This document shows, piece after piece, positions 10,833 to 22,021 of a stretch of 64,000 nt of DNA (position 1 is the first letter of the stretch; every line of letters begins with the position of its first letter). Origin of the DNA: Saturnia japonica (Eukaryota; Arthropoda; Insecta; Lepidoptera; Saturniidae). Position numbers and translations under genes: made by a program. The DNA is taken from assembly GCA_033032175.1 (NCBI GenBank), contig CM065334.1:3655705-3719704 (forward strand), given 5' to 3'. The notes beneath the pieces were generated by a model. It did not search any database. It was not told the origin of the DNA and saw nothing but the letters and a program-made list of their open reading frames with translations.

Positions 10833-13800
10833 CTGAAAATAATATTCTTATTTTATTACTAGCTTTAATGGAGCGTTGAAACAAGGAGTACTATCTCAAT
10901 GTATTAAAAGCTAAATGATTAAGAAGGATACAAAAATCCCCGACTGACACATAAAGAAGTTGACTATAAAAATACATATACAATATGTATTAAAAACCCC
11001 CTATGACATTACCAAAAAAATATCAAAATTTCTTTATTATGAAAATAAAAATGTTAATGCAATTTAAAGTTAACATAAGTAATTTTAGTTTCTCTGAAAT
11101 TTTGCAAATTTTTAAATTGTGATAACACCGTAGTACTCTGCGTCGCGCCACCTGTATTGCCATGTAAGTTTCTTCATTTAACTTGTTTTTTTTACTTATA
11201 ATCTGAGATATATAACATAATCAGAATATAATCTCAATACGAAATAAAACCTTCACGGATCGACGGGGTTTTTAATACATATTGTTTTTTTTTTATTGCC
11301 ATACGTCGCGAGTTAGAGATTGGGGCGAGGTATCGAGAGCTTGAAGAGCAAGTGAAGACTGACTTTATTAATACAATAATTATATTTATAATAATTTGTA
11401 CACAACGGTAACTCTGTTTACAATGAGGTCTTACAAATAAGACGAAGCAATAACAATATACAGTAATACCCCGCTTAGCGCGACCCCGTTACGCGCGGTT
11501 TCACTATAACGCGAATTTCAAATTTCGCGCTCAAATGCCTCGCATAACGCGAAAGAGTGCGTATAAACATTGTAGTCAATAACTTCTCTATGGTCGCGGG
11601 ATCCCCGCTTTCTCTGAATATTCTCTTTTAAGAATTGGGAATTCCCTGTCCTTCGACTTTGTTCTATGGGGATTTCCTCGTTCGTTTCGTGTGTTCATTT
11701 GTTCCGTAATGTTAGTTCGGTCGGCTGGCAGTTTTGTTTTAACATTTATTGGAGATACATACATAATTTAACCCTACGTTAAAAATGCCGCCTGTAAAGA
11801 AAAAAGAGCGTAAAAGCGTCACTTTGGAATTGAAGATGAAAGTGTTAAGAAGAATGGAAAATGGAGGCAAAGCAACAATTGTTGGGAGAGATTTTGGACT
11901 CTCTGAATCAACTATGAGAACGATTTATAAAAATCGGGAAAAAATTAAAATCTCCAGCGAAAGTTCAACACCTATAAGTATAATACAACAAAACTTTCTC
12001 GTTCGAGATCATCTATCTTCGCATCCATCGCCGCACTTTTAGCCAACTAATTCATGAAACTGACGGGGAAGGAAGACAGTCTATGCGAGAGTGGTGGAAG
12101 TCATACAACATTATGAAGTCTATTCACAACATAGAAGAGGCTTGGAAGAAAGTTAAAATGAGTTGTATGAATGGGGTGTGGGGTAATCTTTGGCCAGATG
12201 TAGTGGAAGCACCTAGAAGAATTGTCCAGATGCAGAGACAAGTGCTTGAAGACATTGCTGCAATGATTGAGGGGTCTGAACTTGAAGATGTCACGGTAGA
12301 AGATCTCGTAGAACTTGTAGCAACGCACGACGATCCTATCAGCAATGGAGATCTGATCGAGTTACAGAATAATCCTATCTACGATGAGGAAGAACAAGTA
12401 GAAGAGAAAGTTTTATCTTCAAGGGAAATACAAAATGCACTTTCAAAAATTTATTCAGGTTTGCACATATTGCAGAGTATAGACAATAACAATGACCGTG
12501 TGTCAAACAATTAAAAACAGTGTTGGGTGTTATAAACGTATTTTACAAGAACGTAAACAAAACGCTACCCAAAAGACAATAGATGTATTTTTCCGTAAAA
12601 AATAAGAGTATGTATTGCATAAAGTGTTCTTAGAATTAAAGTGATTGATTAAAATGATTTGTATTTTTTTGTATTAAATTTTGACTATGTTTAACATAAA
12701 CCTCGATATATGCGAATTTCAGTTAACGCGATTTTTTTCGGAACGTATCCCTCGCGTAAAGCGGGGTATTACTGTATACGTATCTCATTACAACGGATAA
12801 GGTTGTCTTTATTATCTTAATCTAAATACGGAGGTTCTTAAGATATCTAATTATGGTTAAGTGGGACACTAATGATAGTGTTTACAGTTAACCATTACGG
12901 AAGCCTCGATTATGCTGACGTAACTCGCGTCGTACTTAAATATGATATAGTCTATGTAACTCACACAATAAAGATGAATCTAACGACACCTCGTATGCTA
13001 AAATCCATCAAGCCTTTTCGGCTACAGAGCGTGATAAATAAATAGACATACATACAATACGTTCTAAAAACAAAAAAAAACAAAACTCTCCCTTTTCGCT
13101 GTCGGATAAAAAAGTGTCAGTCGTAAAGCGTTAAATTTGGTTGGCGTCACACTAGCAAATGTGTAAAATTTAAGGTATTAACGTTAAAAGTTATAATTTT
13201 TGAATTTTCGCCCATTTCAATTTTAACTCTACAAACTTTCTAACAGGAAAAGCTATGTGATCACGAAAAATTGTCATTTACTCTTTCTACGGTACCACTA
13301 TTTTGGTTAGTTTTAGAATTGTAATTTGCTTCTTACAGTTGGACACGTTTTCGACTTAAACCGTTTAAAAAATGGTTCTCCATATCTCTACACTACTTAT
13401 AAAAAAAAAAAATTGTCTTTCGTTTTTTCGGCTAATCTCCGGAACGGTTGGATCGATTTTGTAATTATGCAGTAATTTAGATAAAGCATAAGAGATAAGT
13501 ATATTAAATTAGTATAGTAGGTACATAATTGTAAATCTTAAGTCAGTAAGAGCATATTGTCTATCTTGTAAGGATCACCCACAATAAGCATTTTTGTCTT
13601 TAAAATAAACGGGAGCGGGAGGTAGCACGACTCGCGCGTGTGTGTGCCCGATCGACGGCATTTTGTAGTCCACGCAAGCGCAGCTAGTTTACACTGTATT
13701 TTTCCTAACCTTTTACTTTGTATTTGTGAAAAAAATATTTTTTCTACATGGTTGCCTAGACTATCGAATGTGGCAAAAATTAGCTGAGTACAGGAGTCCT

Positions 13801-15623
13801 TGGCATGACATGGCATGAGGGGTAGGGGGTTGTGAGAAGGCAAAGGTGGTCACTACCCGACCCTGGAAAAAAATTCACAGTATTGCAGGAATATACGTTT
13901 TTAAGCCGACTAAAAAAAAATTTAACTCAATTCGAATGTATTTTTTTTATTGCTGTTCAGCCATAATTTTTTGTTTATGAACAGATTTGGATGATTATTT
14001 TTGTTTGATAGAGAATACCTCAAGGGAGGTCCCATTTTAATTTCATTGGCATTGGAGCTTCAACTTTGAATATACACCGGGAACTCTTCAAAATCATTGA
14101 AGTAGGTTGAATTTTTTTGTTAAAAATGTCTGAAGAATAAAAATGCAGTGAACAGCCCAAGCCGTGGTTCGGTCTTTTTGGCACCCTTGAGCTTGTTGCC
14201 ATATTTTCGCGGCTGAGTGCCTTCATCGCTCGCCCCCAAGCCCGGTGAAGCTGTCAAAGCCTCTGATGGTTCCAGAACCTTTAAGGCTAACCGTAAAGTT
14301 ATCGTATAGCTGACTGTCTGCCCAAAGGTAAATTCGTTAGCTACGCAATGGTCTCTAAGCACTGAAAATGTTAAATAGAATATTTAGTATAAACAAGTGA
14401 CTTACTTTGAAGCCGCACAATGGGACCAATCCAACTGAGATACCTTAACATTTTCTGATCCATTGTAAGGTGGGGCAAATTCTTCACGGACAACACAAAT
14501 AATACATTAGTAGGAGTTTTTGGCGGGGTCTCAAATTTTTATGTAGTGATTTTTGTTTTTTAACCGACTTCTAAAAATTACGGAGGTTTTTTATGGATGT
14601 TCAGCCATAATTTTTTTTGTTTATGAACCGATTTGGACGATTTTTTTGTTTGATACCTCAAGGCTGGTCCCATTTAATTTTCATTGGCATTGGACCTTCT
14701 ACCTGGAAAATACACTAGAGAACTCTTGAAAATCATATAGGTGGTATTCTTTTTCGTAAACTAATTTAAAAATTTTTTTGATAAACTCGATCGAGTTTAT
14801 TGGCGGTTCTTCGCGATGACTGGGTTGTTTTCCGAACCGGTTGCAGTGTATGATTTTGATTTTTAATTTGTTAAAAATTGTCTTGTTAACATATCTAAAT
14901 CAGCAAAACTCAAACTATCAACCACTTGTACTGTACATACAAAAAAGCGTACAAGTCTGGTCGTCTCGCCGCTACGTCAATTCGACGACGATCATAATTA
15001 TGAAAATCAGCATTTGCATTAATCGTGTAGGTATCTATAATGTCAATGTATTCCTATCTCATTCTCTTTCAGGCTAAATCCTATATATGGTTGCCTCTTC
15101 TTTTGTCGCGTTTCAAATCACTTCAAAACTTGTGGGAATTTTAATTATGTTTATCAACCCTTGTGAAGCTCGGGTTGCTAGTAAATTAAATAAGAAATGT
15201 GCCTCACCTTGCGTATTCTTGCAATAATACAAATCTCCCGAACAGTGGTTGACGAACATTAAAAATTTGAAATACTTCCCCTGACTACGGTTCACGTTCA
15301 CACACACTGGCGAGTAAGTGTCTGGACAGGAGTAAGGGCAATTGTGTAAATCAAACGCCGTGTCGACCTCATACAATGGAATGAATGTGCTCTCTATTTT
15401 GTTACGTAATATTGATGTCACTGAAACATAATGTTTTCATTTACTTATTTATTTTGGTAACGCGCGCGCTTCACTAGCCCGTGCGCCGCGGTTTATGCTG
15501 TGTGGTTGGAGAGAGACTGGCGACGCGCGGGACGTTGATCTGCACCGGACTCGATGGCCAAAGACCGCCGCGCCGTGTCACGCCGTATATTTTATCTCAG
15601 TAAGCAATTGTAAATTTTATAGT

Positions 15624-15659
<36 letters not shown>

Positions 15660-18600
15660 ATATATAATAGTACGGGATTTCATTTCAAACTCGCAAGTGT
15701 CAGCGTAGACATATTTATTTTCGACCTCACACTTTACAATATTACACTCTAATACTTAAAAATCTAAACGCTTCTACGCTACCTATAAAACAACAGTTAA
15801 TCGTTGATGGACCACTTTTTTCATATTTTAGATTTTTCTCGGCGCGTTACCTTAATTCGACATCACATTGACGTCATACGTATCACATTTACATAAATTT
15901 TACACGTGTGATGTATAAGTGATACAATATATATGTCGTATGTTCATTGGGTATATGTGGGCCAGACTTCATCAAGATCCTTTGAGCCGTTTTTGCGTGA
16001 TTGAGTAACAGACATACAAAACTTTCCCATTTATAATATTTGAGATTTTAATTAAGAGTATTTTTTTATCGTTTTAGGTTTGGCGTTACGGCCGAAATCT
16101 CTCTTGGTCACGCTAAGCCTAGTGGAAGATTGGCTCTCAGGTTTAGCTACCGGAACACACCTATAGGTCTTTGGAGACAGATTATTAACTTGAGGGTGGT
16201 AGATAGCAGGCGTGCTTTTAAAAAAGCCTTATCACCATGATATTAGTTTCATCACGATGTCTTCCTTCAACGACAGTTCAAGCTCTTACGCAACTTTGCA
16301 TCTAGTCCTCCTTTACGAAGACCATTAATGCCATTATCAAGTGAATATAGTGTCTTGTCTTATGACGATTTCACCCTTGTTAGAACTTTCTAAAGATTTT
16401 TTGTGGGATCCCAGAATGCATGCTCTTGGTTTATATTTATAATCCACTTCATTTATGCACAAAAACTAAGCTATACCTATCACGCTAAACGCCACCAATA
16501 TTACAAAACATAGGGTCAAAAACTAAAAAATAAAAACCACAACATGACACTTTAAGATCCCGCCAAAAACTCTGACCAAGATCTCGTAACAAAAATTAAA
16601 AAAAAAAAACAGCTGGGTAAAGACCTCTTCTCAAGGGCAGGTACGGCCTTTTAATTACCACGACAATCCATAGCGTATTGGCGATGAATCACCAAACATA
16701 ACATGAATCAAACATAATATTTTCTCAAACTTTCAAGTTTCCTCACGACATGTTCCTTCACCGTCAACCGATAGTATTAGGTCTTACATATGAAATTGGC
16801 GTTTTGTACGGGAGGAATATAAAATCAATTTTTTTTGTAAAATATATTTAATTAATCAAAGTATGCACCGTTGTTATCTATGCACTTTTGCCATCTCATA
16901 GGTAGTTCATTGATCACTTTACTAAAAAAAACCATAGGGGCGAGAATCAATGAACTCTTTGAAGGCGGTTTGGAATCTGTTGGAGCAAGGTTCGGGGAGT
17001 GCGGTGGATATTGCAGACATTCCAGTTGTAGTTCATGTAACTTAGTGGTTGTTTGTTGTGCAGTGTGTGGTCTTGCGTTGTCGTGAAGCAGCAGTGGTTT
17101 AGAGCGATTGACCAATCTCGGTTGTTTAGCAGCTAGTTCTTCCTTCATGGTTTGCAGTTGCTGACAATAGATATCTGCCGTAAACGTTTGGCCAGATTTT
17201 GGAAAGCTGTAGTGAACGATACCGGCGCTAGTCCATCAAACACTCACAAGTAACTTTCGTTTAGGGCAGGTTCCGGCTGAGTCTCCAGGGTTCAGTCATT
17301 GCGACGAGCGCTTTCGATTATCGTACAGTATCCACTTTTCATCACAAGTAATGATTCGATTTAAAATCCCTTCATTATTGTGTCAGTTGAGCAAAGTAAC
17401 ACAGCAGTCGACGCGAGTAACGCAAGTTCCATTCACTCAATTCATGAGGTACGCATCGTTCAACTTTTTTTACTCTCCCGATTTGCTTCAAGTTGATTAA
17501 TACAGTTTTATTACTTACCCCGAAGCCTGCAGCTATCTCTGAAGAGCTTTGTGATGGTCTCCGCTTCCACAATAGCCTTTAATTCTTCATTTTCCACTTT
17601 GGTCTCCGGCCGTCCACGGGGTTGGTTCTGAAGGTCGAAATTTCCAGAACGAAAACGTTGAAACCAAAAACGTACCGTGCTTTTGCGACACCAGCGCCGT
17701 ACACATCATTAGTCCTTCGAGCTGTTTCTGCAGCACTGGTGCCACGGCAGAACTCGTACTCGTAAATATACCGATATTTCATGTTTTCACTTGTGCGGTA
17801 ATAAGCGACGCCAAAGAAAAAAATAATAAGGAAAAATCAAATGAATGACTGTTTTCAAAACTTTAATGTACTAGCTAAATGAATTTATAAATTTGAATTT
17901 GGAATTCTTAATGAAAGAGGAGATATTTCAGATCAAAGTGGTCAGTACGACAAAACGCTTATTTCATATGTAAGGTCCTAATATTAACAATTTAAATTAG
18001 TAGGTAAACCAGGTCCGATCTAAACCAGATATGGGTAACACAGCGTTAAGCCGCACAACTGCGTCAACTCAGTTCACTGTGCCGGATATGTCAACACAGT
18101 TATTCCATATCGCACATCAGCGTACCGCGCAGCGCCACACCGCACCGGTCAGCCAACTCATTAATTTTTCTAACACGCTGAGTTTGCTGAACTAACGCGT
18201 AGTCAAAGTGCGCTGCCTCGCTGCCTGCGTTATGACTGACTTGGCTCGTATCATTTGTTTACTGCGCTTGAGATTTTGAGTTGACGCAATTAAATTCGGC
18301 TTAAGTTACCCAATTATATTTTATAAGTAGATACGGCATTGACGCTCTTACAATTTGCTTTTAGTGAGAGTTTAATGCGTCTATTTATAAAATTTCATTG
18401 GAGTTACCCGGTCTAGTGAAAACCACTTGAGCACCGTGACTGTATACACTGCGTTACCTAGTGGTAATTTTAGTATGCATATGCGAATTTACTTTATTCT
18501 TTACCACAGTTTACACAACATAACATACCATCACGCCTGTATTCCCCGAAGGGTTAGGCAGAGGTGTACTAATGTACACCCACAGTTCGCCGAGTATGTT

Positions 18601-21600
18601 TTTTAGTCCCATGTAATAGGAGCTGCTACTGAGAATTTCATAGGAAAAACCCAATAAATCTTTGCTCGACCTGGGATTCGAACCTAGGACCTCGATTATA
18701 GCAGTCGCGTTTAACGACCACTTGGGTAACAATCATTAAACTGATTTCTTTACCCTTGTTACTGTATATCGTCGTAATGTCTTCACGTGGGCTTGTGTCT
18801 GAAGGTTGGGCATCGCGTCGTGTATTAACATACTGCTTGCAACTTCCACTGCTCACTATGTAGTATTCTAAAATCAATCATTTCACAAACACATACATTT
18901 TTAGGATTTAGCCTGCCAGAAAATGAGAGTATACAATATACACGGTTAATGCAAGTCCCGATTTTCATAATTTTATTATGATCATCGTCGAATTGGTCTA
19001 GAGGTGTGATGACCAAACGTCTACTCACTATTGTATAAACAGTACGAGTGGTTGATAGTCCGAGTCCTACTGTTATAAGATTTTTTTTTAGGTTTTAAAG
19101 AAGATATTTTGAGATACCTTTGCCTTTACCTTTCAAGATGAAAAAGTAAACGGAAAGACAATACAAAAAAAAATCGGTTGTCTGTAAAGTCGGTTTGTCG
19201 TGACAACGTCATAAGAAAATACTGATGGAATGGTATCATTTTTCAAAAGAAAATTTTAATATTATTCCTTTGATAGATATTTTGTATGGATATAGAGAAG
19301 GAGGTAAATGGAAATGACAATTGAATTGATCAAGTTACATTTATTTGTACGCATAAATACAATTATGTCAATTTTTTTTTTTTTTACAATCTAAATAATT
19401 TTTACAAGTATGAATGTGCTTTTTAGCAATTGTTTTACAACTTTTCGCTCGTTCCGCGCTCACGCTTGCACTTCAAACCTTAAATGGAACGCCTCAGAGC
19501 GAGGTAACGCCGCATGAGTCATATTTTTTCGTGCGTACAGCCGGCTCCATCGAATTATAAGACGTTGTCACGTCAAAAAAGTGTAGGCAGAATAAGGTAG
19601 ACAAAATCGCGTCTCTCTTGGCCCCACCGAGGCATAATTTTTTTAATAAGTTTTTCTTCGTAACATTTTATAGTTTTCTGAATTATATAATGGTTAATAG
19701 TAATTAAGAACCTTCAATTACATACATACATTAAAACATCACGCCTCTTTCCTAACGGAGTAGGCAGAGCCCACATACTTCCACTTGCTACGCTTCCGGC
19801 ATACATCTTTCGCTTTTTCATCATTTATCAATCTTTTCACGCATGCTCATCGGTTACAGTACTCTTGACTTGACCTTTCTTCAGAAATCAGAACGTGATT
19901 TGATCGAGGAACGTTCGTCTAGGCCTTCCTCTTCCAATTCCCTCATTCACACTCGCCTTATAAATTTGTTTAGTCATTTTTCTTTCGTTCATCCTCTCTA
20001 CATGCTCAAACCATCTAAGCATCTCTTTCTCAATCCGTGTGACTATAGATACCTATCTTCTTTCACCCCACAAAGGTCTTTTATCACACTATTTTTTTCT
20101 CTTCACTACTTTCATGCTTTAATATTAGAAATAAATATAAATATTTATTTATATATATATAAATAAATATAATAAATAGTTTTTTAGGTAATCGTGTTAG
20201 GTTCTATAATAAACTTCCTAAGCACATTACTGATTTGCCAGATAATAAGTTCAAGAATCATGTTAAGCAGGTTTTATTGTCGAAGGGTATTATAGGGTGG
20301 CTGATTAGGTGAATTATGGTGATGTCTAGATGTGATTTCCTCTATGTACATGTACTGAAAATGATAATAACTGTATATAATTCAATACTGTAAAACCAAA
20401 AAAAAAAAACAAAGATAATAAGATGTAGATAAACCCAATCGAGTTCCTTGCCGGATCTTCTCAATGACTGGTATATTTTCAGAACATATAGTGTTGTTTT
20501 GACGTTCAAAAGTGCCTTCTTAGGGCTTAAATTGAATAAAAGATATTTTGAAGTAAAACTTCTTTAGACGAGACTAGGGAGTAACTCAGATTTTTTTTCT
20601 GACGGAATTAACGCTTACGTAGTTTCCGGTATTCAAAAATAATAATTTGGATTGGTACTAAGCATATGTCATATACTCCACGCTTCTTGACTTATACGGC
20701 AGCTCAGCTAGTGGCAAATATAATAATCAATTAGGATTATTTATTTCCAATATTTTGAAACGGATCAATTGTGAATAGCAAAGTGAATAAAAATTCAATA
20801 GTTTAAAAAAATATTTTAAATTGCAAAGTTTTTTGAAAATCTCTAAATATACTTGTTTATTGATTACTTTTGTAATAAATAAATTATTAATAAATTTTCT
20901 GACTATTGTGACATTCTATAATATTCAATAATAAAATTTAATCATTTCTGTGATATATGCCGACAACGCTAAAAAAGATTTACTTCAATCGCGCGTAAAG
21001 GTTACACGCACACACTTTCTTTTTTCATTTTGATTTTTAGATTTTTTCTACTACACTCCGTATTGTGGAACTAATACTGCTCTATGTACAGCCAGAAGAG
21101 TATTCGTAGAACTTTTCTAGCAGCTGTTCATAAAGGTGTAAAACGCCCCATTCACCATGTTACAGGCATTTACTCTCCTTTCTATAACCTTTTCACACGT
21201 TCCATCTCAACTATACAAACTCATTCGCTTAATATTCACCATGGCCATAGGTAACTCAGCAAAATTCCTTGTGCCAACTCAATATCTCAAGCGCAGTAAG
21301 CTGCGCCAGAGCATTGAGTTAGCTCAAATTTGCGTCATGGCGCAGCAAAATAGTACGCGAGGTAAGAGACTTAGAAATGAATGAGTCGACTTACAGCCGC
21401 GAGCGACGAACTGCGAAATTTTACGATTCCAATAATTGTAACGTTAAATATACTGTAGCACAAACAACCTGCCTGCACATTACTACAAAAATAAATATGG
21501 CAACATTATTTTGAAGTTCGACTTTACCGATTGTCAATTTTCTTCGTGTGATTTTTTTTGGCTTTCTGCCTATGTAGGCAATTTTGCCATTGTCAAGTTT

Positions 21601-21944
21601 GATAACGTTAAAGAATTTAGTTGCCAAATGTTAGGGCTATAGACAGGTAAAAATAAATACTCACCGTCACCTGGAACGTCACACATGTTTGATAAAAACA
21701 TATAACACGAGTTTATGAAATCCTTATATACAATACTACCATTGACATATTTCAAAGAACATAAGTTTGTGTCATTCCCCTTGCATATAGCGTCACGACT
21801 TTCGCAAATAGTTTTTATATGGCTATATTTCAAATGTTCCTGCGGGTCAACTACGGTTTCATTTATTTCTGGTAATTTCATATGGACGCTGTATGAATTT
21901 GTTGATGATAATTGTGTGAAATATATAAAAAACATACAAAACAT
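10660..21944 (-). CDS. Secreted protein with two Kazal-like modules (three exons)
   Basis: Three minus-strand exons, 21944-21665, 15420-15208 and 10832-10660, join in phase 1 at both junctions to give 666 nt, 221 codons plus stop. Residues 1-19 (MFCMFFIYFTQLSSTNSYS) look like a signal peptide. Exons 1 and 2 each carry one five-cysteine module with the spacing C-x3/6-C-x7-C-x(about 17-19)-C-x6/7-C and an aromatic/Asn-rich stretch (YKDFINSC, FLMFVNHC). This resembles atypical Kazal domains of insect secreted inhibitors. Exon 3 has no cysteine and is basic. Protease inhibition is an inference from the fold type only. A DD34D mariner lies in the first intron and a pogo-like element in the second. 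The third exon is the least certain. Confidence 0.6.
10980..11285. mobile_element. MITE family G, copy 1, with perfect 21-bp inverted ends
   Basis: The left end ACAATATGTATTAAAAACCCC is matched exactly, inverted, at the right end (GGGGTTTTTAATACATATTGT). Internal sequence is AT-rich and non-coding. Further copies at 25931-26178 and 34577-34897 share ends and the internal ATAATCTGAGATA block. Confidence 0.8.
11785..12042 (+). pseudogene. Pogo-like transposase N-terminal fragment (CENP-B-type HTH)
   Basis: ATG 11785 begins MPPVKKKERKSVTLELKMKV and continues with a helix-turn-helix (GRDFGLSESTMRTIYKNRE) typical of the psq/CENP-B N-terminal DNA-binding domain of pogo and Tigger transposases. After about residue 60 the frame is corrupted and stops at 12042. 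The catalytic core is missing. Confidence 0.75.
12083..12514 (+). pseudogene. Pogo-like transposase C-terminal fragment
   Basis: It reads REWWKSYNIMKSIHNIEEAW and NGVWGNLWPDVVE, which is the region downstream of the DDE domain in Tigger-type transposases, then an acidic tail. After the stop at 12512-12514 a different frame (12528-12602) continues ERKQNATQKTIDVFFRKK to a stop. That resembles the original C-terminus, which implies a frameshift near 12510. Confidence 0.75.
12777..13399. other. Intron/intergenic sequence, nothing recognised
   Basis: AT-rich sequence between the pogo element and a family B repeat. No coding frame, no inverted ends and no copy elsewhere that I noticed. Confidence 0.35.
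13400..13690 (+). repeat. Helitron-like repeat family B, copy 2
   Basis: It contains CTAATCTCCGGAACGGTTGG, GTCTATCTTGTAAGGATCAC, CGGGAGCGGGAGG, CGATCGACGGCATTTTGTAG and ends near GCAAGCGCAGCTAGTTTAC. Confidence 0.7.
13691..14149. other. Intronic AT-rich sequence
   Basis: Nothing recognised. A short block at 13925-14090 (GCTGTTCAGCCATAATTTTT) recurs at 14590-14720, so a degraded local duplication or repeat is present. Confidence 0.4.
14150..14320 (+). repeat. LINE 3'-tail family T, copy 1
   Basis: It contains GGCTGAGTGCCTTCATCGCT and AGCCCGGTGAAGCTGTCAAA then TTTAAGGCTAACCGTA. The same module forms the 3' end of the LINE inserted at 54042-54909 (there in reverse) and of five shorter copies. 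Confidence 0.65.
14321..15207. other. Intron 2 of the Kazal-like gene, AT-rich
   Basis: No gene seen. It contains the second copy of the GTTCAGCCATAATTTTTTTT block and a tract near 14780-15060 that resembles the LINE/SINE sequences around 18880-19000 in reverse (GATCATAATTATGAAAATC). Confidence 0.35.
15208..15420 (-). CDS. Kazal-like gene exon 2: second module
   Basis: The acceptor is ATGTTTCAG and the donor GTGAGGCA. The first two bases complete a Val codon from exon 1, and the exon ends with one base of the next codon, so the exon is symmetrical (phase 1 at both ends). It reads DLHNCPYSCPDTYSPVC through LYYCKNTQ, a second cysteine module with the Kazal-like PVC signature. Confidence 0.65.
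15421..16069. other. Intron 1 start: GC-rich patch and AT microsatellite
   Basis: A GC-rich patch at about 15460-15590 (CGCGCGCG, CGCCGCGCCGTG) is followed by an (AT)n run at about 15626-15658. No gene is supported. Confidence 0.45.
16070..16240 (-). repeat. tRNA-type SINE fragment (body only)
   Basis: The words GGCGTTACGGCCGAAATCTC, CTAGTGGAAGATTGGCTCTC and AGCTACCGGAACACAC match the body of the SINE copies at 28780-29095 and 35548-35826. The tRNA-like head is missing here. Confidence 0.55.
16310..16575 (-). repeat. Interspersed repeat family E, copy 2 (reverse)
   Basis: Reverse-complement order of the family E blocks: TGCCATTATCAAGTGAATAT, GTTAGAACTTTCTA, GGATCCCA, TATAATCCACTTCATTTATG, AAACGCCACCAATATTAC. 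Confidence 0.65.
16777..17981 (-). mobile_element. Decayed DD34D mariner element
   Basis: The ends are TTAGGTCTTACATATGAAAT and, inverted, TTAGGACCTTACATATGAAA, flanked by TA at 16775-16776 and 17982-17983; length is 1205 bp. The coding strand is minus. The transposase is recognisable along its whole length but broken by stops, frameshifts and a deletion. It sits in intron 1 of the Kazal-like gene. Confidence 0.85.
16852..17782 (-). pseudogene. Mariner transposase pseudogene
   Basis: From 17782 down: EFCRGTSAAETARRTNDVYG (N-terminal HTH), ASAGFGVSNKTV-like residues with LKQIGRVKKVERCVPHELSE, TCDEKWILYDNRKR (first catalytic Asp, about 17345), SVWWTSAG, LLLHDNARPHTA (second Asp) and SPNLAPTD (third position, 34 residues on). 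A deletion follows the third Asp, and the end INELPMRWQKCIDNNGAYFD is intact. At least two frame changes and several stops exist, so no enzyme is made. Confidence 0.85.
17984..18499. other. Intron 1, GC-richer patch
   Basis: 18030-18300 is richer in CG words (GCGCAGCGCCACACCGCAC) than its surroundings. GGTAACACAGCG near 18036 and CACTGCGTTACC near 18446 are roughly inverted, so a degraded MITE is possible. No gene. Confidence 0.35.
18500..18735 (-). repeat. tRNA-derived SINE (reverse)
   Basis: Read on the minus strand there is an A-box-like TTACCCAAGTGG and, about 40 nt later, a B-box CCTAGGTTCGAATCCCAGG, the internal RNA polymerase III promoter arrangement of a tRNA head. A body follows ending in GGGGAATACAGGCGTGATGG. 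It is a mobile repeat and not a functional tRNA gene. Confidence 0.7.
18736..19729. other. Intron 1, AT-rich, no gene
   Basis: No coding frame. A poly-T run near 19371-19385. 19440-19620 is less AT-rich but not recognised. Confidence 0.35.
19730..20110 (-). repeat. LINE 3' fragment (reverse)
   Basis: The plus-strand words CATCACGCCTCTTTCCTAAC, GGCAGAGCCCACATACTTCC and CTTGACTTGACCTTTCTTCA are, from general knowledge, the antisense of a very common lepidopteran non-LTR element end. Open frames here are antisense artefacts. Confidence 0.5.
20185..20545 (+). repeat. CR1-type LINE 3' end
   Basis: GTTCTATAATAAACTTCCTA, AAGCACATTACTGATTTGCC and GGTTTTATTGTCGAAGGGTA match the end of the LINE at 6730-7800 and the copies at 42180-42760 and 51310-51800. 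It is 5' truncated. Confidence 0.7.
20546..21494. other. Intron 1, no gene
   Basis: AT-rich sequence with a CG-richer piece at 21250-21420 (GCGCAGTAAGCTGCGCCAGA, a small hairpin). The open frame at 21157-21384 has no recognisable features. Confidence 0.35.
21495..21645 (+). repeat. Short repeat, second copy at 46840-46975
   Basis: TATGTAGGCAATTTTGCCAT, GTCAAGTTTGATAACGTTA and GAATTTAGTTGCCAAATGTT recur in the same order near 46890-46965. It lies 20 bp from the donor of Kazal-like exon 1. Confidence 0.55.
21665..21944 (-). CDS. Kazal-like gene exon 1: signal peptide and first module
   Basis: ATG at 21944-21942 follows GTCGAAA. The frame is also open to an upstream TTG, but ATG is the natural start. 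The module runs TICESRDAICKGNDTNLC to SNMCDVPGD. The exon ends GGTGACG before GTGAGTATTT (phase 1). Confidence 0.65.
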
Positions 21945-22021
21945 TTTCGACAAGTACTTTGTCTCGAAGTCCGATTGATTTGAAACAAGTAATTTTACAT
22001 AACCTAAAAGTGTATTTTAAT

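Larger units (their letters stand above)
11461..12774 (+). mobile_element. Pogo/Tigger-like DNA transposon with internal deletion
   Basis: The element is flanked by TA on both sides (11459-11460 and 12775-12776). The ends are CAGTAATACCCCGCTTAGCG and, inverted, CAGTAATACCCCGCTTTACG. Inside are the two ends of a transposase gene, a DNA-binding N-terminus and the region after the catalytic domain, but almost none of the DDE catalytic part. It therefore cannot move on its own. It lies in the second intron of the Kazal-like gene. Confidence 0.85.

Noticed and set aside
18640..18735. Functional tRNA gene
   Set aside because: Box A and box B are present but no acceptor stem pairs, and SINE body sequence follows.
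19843..20166. 107-codon open frame
   Set aside because: Antisense of a common LINE end, with a low-complexity tail.
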